DNA of 12,489 nucleotides from Kiloniellales bacterium (lineage in GTDB: Bacteria; Pseudomonadota; Alphaproteobacteria; Kiloniellales; JAKSDN01). Shown here piece after piece: positions 7,059 through 12,489 of the stretch. Under the pieces are notes generated by a model, which did not search any database, was not told the DNA's origin, and was given only the letters and a program-made list of their open reading frames with translations. The stretch's first letter is position 1, and each line of letters begins with the position of its first letter. The stretch lies in NCBI GenBank assembly GCA_022360075.1, contig JAKSDN010001343.1, forward strand, positions 1 to 12,489, in the 5' to 3' direction. The position numbers and the translations under genes are program-made.

Positions 7059-7939
7059 GTGCCGAGCCGCTCCTCGATCGCGGCGTTGCGGATCGCCTTT
7101 TGCAGTTTCTCGAAGGCGCGCACCTCGATCTGGCGCACCCGCTCGCGGCTGATTTCGTAGTGCTGGCTCAGCTCCTCGAGGGTCGTCGGGCTGTCGCGCA
7201 GCCGCCGCTCCTCGAGGATATGGCGCTCGCGCTCATTGAGCGTCTCGAGCGCGGCGACCAGCAGGGCCCGCCGCTTGCCGAGCTCCTCACTTTCTGCGAG
7301 CTGCGACTCCTGATCGTCGGTCTCGTCGACCAGCCAGTCCTGCCATTCGCCGTCGCCGTCGATGCGCAGCGGCGCGTTCAGCGAATGGTCCGGCGCGGCC
7401 AGGCGCCGGTTCATCTGCACGACGTCGTCCTCCGGCACGTCGAGCGTCGTGGCGATCTTGCTGACCTGCTCGGGCGAGAGATCGCCTTCCTCGATCGCCT
7501 GCATCTGGCCCTTGAGCTTGCGCAGGTTGAAGAACAGCTTCTTCTGGGCCGCGGTCGTGCCCATCTTCACCAGCGACCAAGAGTGAAGGATGTATTCCTG
7601 GATCGCGGCGCGGATCCACCACATGGCGTAGGTCGCGAGGCGGAAGCCGCGCTCCGGGTCGAAGCGCTTGACTGCCTGCATCATGCCGACGTTGCCCTCG
7701 GAGATCAGCTCCGAGACCGGCAGGCCGTAGCCGCGGTAGCCCATGGCGATCTTCGCGACCAGGCGCAGGTGCGAGGTCACCAACTGGTGCGCGGCGTCGA
7801 CATCGCCGTGCTCGCGCCAGCTCTTGGCCAGCATGTATTCCTGATTCTGCTCGAGCATCGGGAACTTGCGGATCTCTTGCAGGTACCGCCCCAGATTGCC
7901 TTCGGAGCCCAGGACGGGAAGCTTGGGCGCGGATGCCAA
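7052..7939 (-). CDS. rpoH: Heat-shock sigma factor RpoH (sigma-32)
   Basis: 295 residues, the usual RpoH length. Region 1.2/2 is seen from LGRYLQEIRKFPMLE (16-30) through SEGNVGMMQAVKRFDPERGFRLATYAMWWIRAAIQEYIL (80-118), which includes the core-binding and -10-recognition helices. The RpoH-specific box QKKLFFNLR is at 132-140. The region 4.2 helix-turn-helix with SRERVRQIEVRAFEKL is at 264-279. The protein directs RNA polymerase to chaperone and protease promoters. The start is TTG (7937-7939), preceded by AAGGAG with nine bases of spacing; no in-frame ATG lies upstream, and the resulting MASAPKLPVL N-terminus fits the family. rluD lies 143 bases upstream on the same strand. The gene ends 15 bases from the convergent rdrB. 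It is a core chromosomal gene and marks one edge of the RADAR insertion. Confidence 0.97.
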   Translation of the reverse strand: MASAPKLPVLGSEGNLGRYLQEIRKFPMLEQNQEYMLAKSWREHGDVDAAHQLVTSHLRLVAKIAMGYRGYGLPVSELISEGNVGMMQAVKRFDPERGFRLATYAMWWIRAAIQEYILHSWSLVKMGTTAAQKKLFFNLRKLKGQMQAIEEGDLSPEQVSKIATTLDVPEDDVVQMNRRLAAPDHSLNAPLRIDGDGEWQDWLVDETDDQESQLAESEELGKRRALLVAALETLNERERHILEERRLRDSPTTLEELSQHYEISRERVRQIEVRAFEKLQKAIRNAAIEERLGTS

Positions 7940-7993
7940 GGCGTCTTTCTCCTTCGATTTTCTGCAGGGTCGGGACGCGCCCCCGAGCCCCCA

Positions 7994-8022
7994 TATCTAT
8001 AATACGGTCTTTCGAGCCTCAA
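7994..8022 (-). promoter_or_regulatory. Candidate promoter of rpoH
   Basis: On the minus strand, TTGAGG (8017-8022) is followed after 17 bases by TAGATA (7994-7999), within the AT-rich stretch TATTATAGATAT; a shifted -10, TATAGA, at 15-base spacing is the alternative. A start near 7986 gives a leader of about 45 bases before the TTG codon. This is the most AT-rich part of the 143-base rluD-rpoH gap, so rpoH probably has its own promoter besides any read-through from rluD. Confidence 0.4.
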
Positions 8023-8082
8023 GGTTCCCGCAGAAATGCGGCAAAATCGCAGCGCATCGGCCATAAACCGGACGGATTGAGT

Positions 8083-9108
<1,026 letters not shown>

Positions 9109-9145
9109 CCTCTGCTTGCCGCCTCCGGGCGCGGCCCCTAGCTTA

Positions 9146-9186
9146 GGCCGCCATCGGGCCCGGCTCCCAAGTCTGGCCGCCATCGG
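9146..9186. repeat. 12-bp direct repeat in the divergent rluD / 9205-gene promoter region
   Basis: GGCCGCCATCGG occurs at 9146-9157 and 9175-9186, 29 bases start to start, between the divergent starts at 9108 and 9205. The spacing is close to three helical turns, so the copies could be a paired operator. No clear -35/-10 pair is visible on either strand here. Confidence 0.4.
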
Positions 9187-9204
9187 ACAGCAGTCGGAGA
9201 AGCC

Positions 9205-9513
9205 ATGCAAGGACCGCCGAACCTGGCGCTGGTGAAGGCGGCGGTGATCGTCATGGCCTTTCTGATTCTGGCCGGCGTCGGCGTGATCGTGGCCACCCTG
9301 GCCGGGCGCATGTCATCGGGCGAGTCCGACGGTTTCGGCGAGGTCGCCGTGGCGATGCCGGAGGGCTGCGCGATCGCAGCCGCCGAGTCCGACGGCGAGC
9401 GCCTGATCGTGCGGCTCGAAGGCCTGGCAGAGCGCGGCTGCCGGCAGGTGTTGGTTATAGACCTGGAGAGCGGCGCGGTCCTGGGCCGGATCACGGACGT
9501 CGCGGCGCCCTGA
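9205..9513 (+). CDS. Small single-pass membrane protein, unnamed family (DUF6476-like?)
   Basis: 102 residues. One strong hydrophobic segment at about 8-34 (ending IVATLAG) acts as an N-terminal anchor. A C-terminal domain of about 65 residues follows with the pattern MPEGCAIAAAESDGERLIVRL, then RQVLVIDLESGAVLGRI. Two cysteines (C55, C79) could form a disulfide if the domain is periplasmic. The layout (short anchor, 'lPeG', then a beta-rich tail ending in 'v.DL.tG..lgri') resembles small alphaproteobacterial proteins annotated DUF6476; I offer that from memory only. The start is supported by GGAG about seven bases upstream. It is divergent from rluD and 43 bases upstream of ltaE, so it may share a transcript with ltaE. 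Function unknown. Confidence 0.75.
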   Translation: MQGPPNLALVKAAVIVMAFLILAGVGVIVATLAGRMSSGESDGFGEVAVAMPEGCAIAAAESDGERLIVRLEGLAERGCRQVLVIDLESGAVLGRITDVAAP

Positions 9514-9556
9514 CACGGCGTCGGGCAGCGAAGGAAGCGAGGGAGAAGGCGGGCAG

Positions 9557-10621
9557 ATGGCGGATTTCCGTTCCGACAACGTAACCGGCGCGGCGCCGGA
9601 GATCCTGGAGGCCCTGGTCCGCGCCAACGAGGGGAGCGAAAGCTCCTACGGTGACGACGCGATCACCCAGCGGGTGGAGGCCCGCTTGGCCGAGATCTTC
9701 GAGACCGAGCTCGCGGCCTTTCCGGTCGCCACCGGCACGGCCGCCAACGTGCTGGGCCTGGCCCCGCTGATCCCGCCCTACGGCGCGCTCTACTGCCACG
9801 GCGAGGCCCATATCAATGTCGACGAGTGCGGCGCGCCGGAGTTCTACAGCGGCGGCGCCAAGCTGGTCGCGCTCGAGGGCGCGCACGGCAAGCTCGCGCC
9901 CGAGACGCTGGAGGCCGCGATCACCGGCGCGGGCGTCGTGCACCACGCCCAGCCGGCCGCCGTCAGCCTCTCCCAGGCGACCGAGAGCGGCGCGGTCTAC
10001 GGCCCGTCCGAGCTCGCCGCCCTGTCCGAGGTCGGCCGGCGCCATGGCCTGGTCCTGCACATGGACGGCGCGCGCTTCGCCAACGCGCTGGTCAGCCAGG
10101 GCTGCAGCCCGGCCGAGGCGACCTGGAAGGCAGGCGTCCAGGTGATGGCTTTCGGCGCGACGAAGAACGGCGCCTTGGCGGCCGAGGCGGTGATCTTCTT
10201 CGACCCGGCGCTCGCCCGCGACTTCGCCTATCGGCGCAAGCGCGGCGGCCACCTCTTCTCCAAGATGCGCTTCATCTCGGCCCAGCTCGAGGCCTACCTG
10301 GCCGACGATCTCTGGCTGCGCAACGCCCGCCAGGCCAATGCCATGGCCCGCCGCCTGGCCGAGGGCCTGGCCGCAATGCCCGGCGTCTCGCTCGCCCACC
10401 CGGTCGAGGCCAACCAGCTCTTCGTGCGCCTGCCGGACGCCGTGAGCGCGGGCCTGACCCGCGCCGGCTTCGGCTTCTACCCCTGGGAGGCCGACGGACC
10501 CGGCACCTTCCGCCTCGTCACCGCCTTCAAGACGACGGAGGCCGAAGTCGACGGCTTCCTCGATACCGCCCGGCGGTTGGCCGGCGCCGAGGCGGACGAG
10601 GGCGCCTTGGCCAACGCCTGA
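9557..10621 (+). CDS. ltaE: Low-specificity L-threonine aldolase (PLP enzyme)
   Basis: 354 residues, normal for the family. It opens with DFRSDNVTGAAPEILEAL, the typical start of threonine aldolases. SYGDDAITQRVEARLAEIFE, HGEAHINVDECGAPEF and MDGARFANALV carry conserved PLP-pocket residues. The PLP-binding lysine is K203 in FGATKNGAL. The enzyme cleaves L-threonine and L-allo-threonine to glycine and acetaldehyde in the cytoplasm, as part of glycine and threonine metabolism. The ATG at 9557 has a purine-rich GGGAGAAGG upstream. G+C is very high (45/60 in the line at 10021), typical of the core genome here. The main alternative, an aromatic amino acid lyase of the same fold family, is less likely from the N-terminal motif. 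Confidence 0.95.
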   Translation: MADFRSDNVTGAAPEILEALVRANEGSESSYGDDAITQRVEARLAEIFETELAAFPVATGTAANVLGLAPLIPPYGALYCHGEAHINVDECGAPEFYSGGAKLVALEGAHGKLAPETLEAAITGAGVVHHAQPAAVSLSQATESGAVYGPSELAALSEVGRRHGLVLHMDGARFANALVSQGCSPAEATWKAGVQVMAFGATKNGALAAEAVIFFDPALARDFAYRRKRGGHLFSKMRFISAQLEAYLADDLWLRNARQANAMARRLAEGLAAMPGVSLAHPVEANQLFVRLPDAVSAGLTRAGFGFYPWEADGPGTFRLVTAFKTTEAEVDGFLDTARRLAGAEADEGALANA

Positions 10622-10625
10622 GCGC

Positions 10626-10645
10626 GGCGGCCCGGAGCTGCCGCC
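10626..10645 (+). terminator. Weak candidate terminator hairpin after ltaE
   Basis: GGCGGC (10626-10631) and GCCGCC (10640-10645) form a 6-bp all-G+C stem with an 8-base loop five bases after the ltaE stop. No T-tract follows, so it may only pause or block transcription. Confidence 0.3.
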
Positions 10646-10679
10646 CAGGCCGTCGCGCGGCCGCGCTGGGCCCCTTGTC

Positions 10680-10707
10680 TTGACCGCTGCCATTCGCTAT
10701 CTCTGTT
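10680..10707 (+). promoter_or_regulatory. Weak candidate promoter for tRNA-Glu
   Basis: TTGACC (10680-10685) is a good -35 element. At 16 bases spacing the -10 would be TCTGTT (10702-10707), a poor match; it would start transcription a few bases before the tRNA at 10720. Only the -35 half is persuasive. Confidence 0.3.
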
Positions 10708-10719
10708 CTTTCCGGCCGC

Positions 10720-10795
10720 GTCCCCTTCGTCTAGTGGCCTAGGACATCGCCCTCTCACGGCGAAAACAGGGGTTCGACTCCCCTAGGGGACGCCA
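10720..10795 (+). tRNA. tRNA-Glu (anticodon CTC)
   Basis: A complete 76-base cloverleaf. The acceptor arms are GTCCCCT (10720-10726) and AGGGGAC (10785-10791), with discriminator G and an encoded CCA (10793-10795). The anticodon stem TCGCC/GGCGA encloses the loop CTCTCAC, with anticodon CTC at 10754-10756 reading GAG. The T arm has CAGGGGTTCGACTCCCCT with the GTTCGA loop. It reads GAG codons, which should be common in this high-G+C genome. Its 3' end is duplicated 1.2 kb downstream, showing that it served as an integration site. Confidence 0.97.
10779..10795 (+). repeat. attL-like core: 3' end of tRNA-Glu
   Basis: TCCCCTAGGGGACGCCA, the last 17 bases of the tRNA, recurs exactly at 12011-12027 in the same orientation. 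Bases immediately outside each copy differ (C versus T on the left, A versus T on the right), so the identity is bounded at 17 bp. This is the usual form of a tRNA attachment site used by tyrosine recombinases. Confidence 0.8.
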
Positions 10796-10928
10796 ATGTC
10801 TTTGGCGGCTGCAGAGCTTACCTCGACATTGCCGCCTACCCTTAGTTCGTCTTTGGCCTTGTTGCTTCGATCAAGCGCTGCCGCCGATTGAGCCAACGCT
10901 TACGCAAGCTACTACGATTTCTAAATAG

Positions 10929-10946
10929 TATACTGTCCCCGGAATT
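10929..10946 (+). mobile_element. Short motif resembling sequences near REP-associated (RAYT/Y1) transposases
   Basis: TATACTGTCCCCGGAATT is a motif I recall as recurrent in many environmental bacterial genomes, often beside REP-associated tyrosine transposase genes. No transposase is visible nearby, so it may be a relic or a lone repeat. This relies on memory rather than on a search. Confidence 0.35.
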
Positions 10947-11205
10947 CCCGCAAGTTCTCCTGCGTCGGCGCGAACAACTTCCGCGGAGACTTTACGGTCT
11001 AAGCAATGTACTTGGCGCCTCTTTCCATTATCTCAGTGTTGGTCCGCCATTAGTAGGTGAGGCAATCATGAGACGAAGCGGCGGAATGTGCCCAAACGCG
11101 ACTCAGGTTTAGCCACCGCCTCCCAACTCGGTGGCGTTACCCTTCTCGTGTTCGTCCTGACTCTATGATCAGTGGCTATCACTTCAATCCAGTGTACGAT
11201 ATCTC

Positions 11206-11916
11206 ATGACACGATCACTACAGAAAGTTGCTGAGCGGTTCATTGCCGAGGAAGCCGCCACGGCACTCGGCAAGAAATGGTGTTTAGGTCCTGACCGGGA
11301 AAACCCGGATTTCATCGTGACCGAGGAAGGGAACCAATTCGGTCTGGAAATTGTCGAGATTTTCGCGGGGCCACAGGACGAACACGGCTCACACCGAAAG
11401 AGGGCGGAATCCGAAACTCAGAGAGTCGTGAATGCCCTTCGTGCGGAATATGAGGAAAAGGACGATACGCCATTATTCGTCAAGTTCGTTGGCGACATGT
11501 GCCGCGAGAATTTGGAAGCGGTTATCCCGACACTTCATGAGTTGAACCTTTCTGCCAAGTTGCCTTGCCATCAAGAAAGGTTCGACGTGGACAAAGGACC
11601 GGCCAAACTCAGCGTGTATGTCACGCGAGGCATACAGCACGCCGACTGGTTCTGTGTGAATGATCGTGGCGGGTGGGTAGATCGTAATCCGGTTGAGCGG
11701 ATAACCGAGGCGATCAACAGAAAAGCCGAAGGGCTGCCACGATACAGGGAAGGTACTGGCCTGGACGACATTCGACTCCTTGTCGTCGCGAACCGGAGAA
11801 TGAACAGCGGAAAATTGCGGCTCGAAGAACGTCCGGCGCTGGACTTGTTGGGATTTCAGGTCGTCTACTTCTTCTCTTACCCTGAAGGCGTCAACGTGTT
11901 TGAGCGCGGGTCTTAA
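11206..11916 (+). CDS. Islet cargo protein, possible PD-(D/E)XK nuclease-like fold, unrecognised family
   Basis: 236 residues. The N-terminus is helical and charged (SLQKVAERFIAEEAATAL). It is followed by NPDFIVTEEGNQFGLEIVEI (33-52), where D35 and E48 are placed like the D...E of PD-(D/E)XK enzymes, although the third position is Val50 rather than Lys. Later strands (LSVYVTRG, DIRLLVVANRR) and a C-terminal LGFQVVYFF complete an alpha/beta pattern. It is soluble, with no membrane segment. It is the only clear gene in the islet, so it is the likely selected cargo, perhaps a stand-alone defence nuclease. No Shine-Dalgarno precedes the ATG; instead TACGAT ends five bases before it, so a leaderless transcript is possible. 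Fold assignment is by eye and uncertain; coding status is strong (long open frame, coherent composition). Confidence 0.6.
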   Translation: MTRSLQKVAERFIAEEAATALGKKWCLGPDRENPDFIVTEEGNQFGLEIVEIFAGPQDEHGSHRKRAESETQRVVNALRAEYEEKDDTPLFVKFVGDMCRENLEAVIPTLHELNLSAKLPCHQERFDVDKGPAKLSVYVTRGIQHADWFCVNDRGGWVDRNPVERITEAINRKAEGLPRYREGTGLDDIRLLVVANRRMNSGKLRLEERPALDLLGFQVVYFFSYPEGVNVFERGS

Positions 11917-11923
11917 TGGTCAT

Positions 11924-11947
11924 TGTAGGTGCTCTGTGTAGGTGCTC
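11924..11947 (+). repeat. 11-bp tandem direct repeat near the right end of the islet
   Basis: TGTAGGTGCTC is present twice (11924-11934 and 11937-11947), separated by two bases and 13 bases start to start. It lies between the cargo gene stop and the right att copy, a place where recombinase arm-type sites could sit. A small slippage duplication is equally possible. Confidence 0.45.
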
Positions 11948-12010
11948 GAAAACGACTGAAACCCGCAGAACATAGGGATTTTGCGCCCTTCCGAGTCGCT
12001 GGATTTCTCT

Positions 12011-12027
12011 TCCCCTAGGGGACGCCA
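12011..12027 (+). repeat. attR-like core: second copy of the tRNA-Glu 3' end
   Basis: An exact copy of the 17 terminal tRNA bases, including the encoded CCA, without any tRNA body upstream. It marks the right edge of the islet. Confidence 0.8.
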
Positions 12028-12108
12028 TAGCTTCTTCTGTATTGCAATCAGTCATTTAGATGCCGATGGATCTGCTCCGTAGCCGATCCAGGAGGACGGA
12101 ACCTCGTG

Positions 12109-12489
12109 TCATAAGCACGATGGGATGTCCGTCCGCGCAAAATCGTCGCCCTTGAAAAGCAATGGCTCTCCGCTGTCCTTGGCGAGCGCGTAGGAGAAGC
12201 AGTCTCCGTAGTTCAGGCCCGTGGCACTCATGCCTTTCCCGTAGCGGAGGTAAGCGTCGCGTGCCATGAGCGCTTGCGGCGCGGTCACGGGTTCGATCGT
12301 CAGGCCGAGGCTCTGGACGACACCGTCTAGAACTGCCAGCGCCCGTTTTGCCCCGGTCGGCCCAGCGCGGCGTTCCATCACGATGGCGGCTTCGAGGGCG
12401 GATGCCGCTGAAAGGAGCCTTGTGCTCTCTTGCCCGATGGCTTCCGCAAGCCGGTCGTGGTCCGGCTCCCGATAGACGATGGCGATCAG
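12109..12489 (-). CDS. vapC: VapC-type PIN-domain toxin (start beyond right window edge)
   Basis: 126 residues are visible, with the first few codons outside the window. The visible start LIAIVYREPDHDRLAEAI matches the stretch just after the usual VapC opening 'vDtSA'. Conserved acidic residues are E33 (SALEAAIV), D96 (LNYGDCFSYALAK) and D115/D116 (LLFKGDDFARTDI), counted from the window edge; the first catalytic Asp must lie just outside. VapC toxins are Mg-dependent ribonucleases held in check by a VapB antitoxin, which should be encoded just upstream, off the right edge. The stop codon (TGA) lies 81 bases outside the right att copy, so this gene is not part of the 1.23-kb islet but may belong to a neighbouring accessory region. 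Confidence 0.88.
   Translation of the reverse strand: MIAIVYREPDHDRLAEAIGQESTRLLSAASALEAAIVMERRAGPTGAKRALAVLDGVVQSLGLTIEPVTAPQALMARDAYLRYGKGMSATGLNYGDCFSYALAKDSGEPLLFKGDDFARTDIPSCL

Larger units (their letters stand above)
10796..12027. mobile_element. 1.23-kb integrated islet at the tRNA-Glu 3' end
   Basis: The DNA between the two tRNA-end repeats is less G+C rich (31/60 in the line at 11461) than the preceding ltaE. It holds one convincing gene (11206-11916). I find no integrase, excisionase or transposase frame. It could be the remnant of a larger island that lost its recombinase, or a satellite integrated in trans. Bases 10796-11205 contain a short transposon-associated motif and a weak TTG-initiated frame but no gene I can support. 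Confidence 0.65.

Noticed and set aside
7100..8002. 300-residue rightward frame opposite rpoH
   Set aside because: An antisense shadow produced by high G+C codon usage; the minus strand encodes unmistakable RpoH.
9109..9210. Upstream ATG extending rluD by 34 residues
   Set aside because: The extension is not family-like and would overlap the divergent gene that begins at 9205 with a good ribosome site.
9491..10693. 400-residue leftward frame opposite ltaE
   Set aside because: Gly/Arg/Ala-rich shadow of threonine aldolase; the plus strand has the PLP lysine and family motifs.
10804..10836. GGCGGC/GCCGCC hairpin after tRNA-Glu as a terminator
   Set aside because: Only a 6-bp stem with a 21-base loop and no T-tract following; likely chance in this composition.
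10888..11112. 74-residue TTG-initiated frame in the islet
   Set aside because: No ribosome site, it spans the transposon-like motif, and the composition is not convincing; it also does not resemble an integrase remnant I can recognise.

Overview
The window looks like a piece of a high-G+C alphaproteobacterial chromosome. The basis is an alphaproteobacterial-type RpoH heat-shock sigma factor next to an RluA/RluD-type pseudouridine synthase, a low-specificity threonine aldolase, and very G+C-rich housekeeping genes (45 of 60 bases are G/C in the hand-counted line at 10021). A Rhodospirillales/Kiloniellales-like host is a guess; the sequence does not fix genus or species.

Layout from left to right. 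Bases 1-210 hold the start of a leftward membrane protein cut by the window edge. Bases 211-692 are non-coding, with two long direct repeats and candidate promoters. Bases 693-1289 encode a degenerate response-regulator-like (pseudo-receiver) protein. Bases 1504-7036 hold the main discovery: two overlapping genes that I read as a RADAR anti-phage system. The first encodes RdrA, a large P-loop ATPase. The second encodes RdrB, a giant adenosine-deaminase-family protein with every catalytic residue kept. These genes have lower G+C (53% and 60% in sampled lines) than the core genes to their right, which suggests horizontal gain. RADAR is an already described defence system; what may be new is the pseudo-receiver gene upstream and the tight packing against rpoH.

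Bases 7052-10621 are chromosomal core. rpoH and rluD run leftward. Divergent from them are a small single-pass membrane protein and threonine aldolase (ltaE). rpoH and rdrB converge with only 15 bases between their stop codons, and an 8-bp inverted repeat spans both stops.

Bases 10720-10795 are a complete tRNA-Glu (anticodon CTC). Its last 17 bases recur exactly at 12011-12027, so bases 10796-12027 look like a 1.23-kb islet integrated at the tRNA 3' end. The islet has no recognisable integrase. It carries one clear low-G+C gene (11206-11916, possible PD-(D/E)XK nuclease-like fold) and a short motif resembling sequences near REP-associated transposons. Beyond the islet, a leftward VapC-type PIN-domain toxin runs off the right edge. 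Together this gives a housekeeping core (rpoH-rluD-ltaE-tRNA-Glu) flanked by defence or mobile cargo on both sides.
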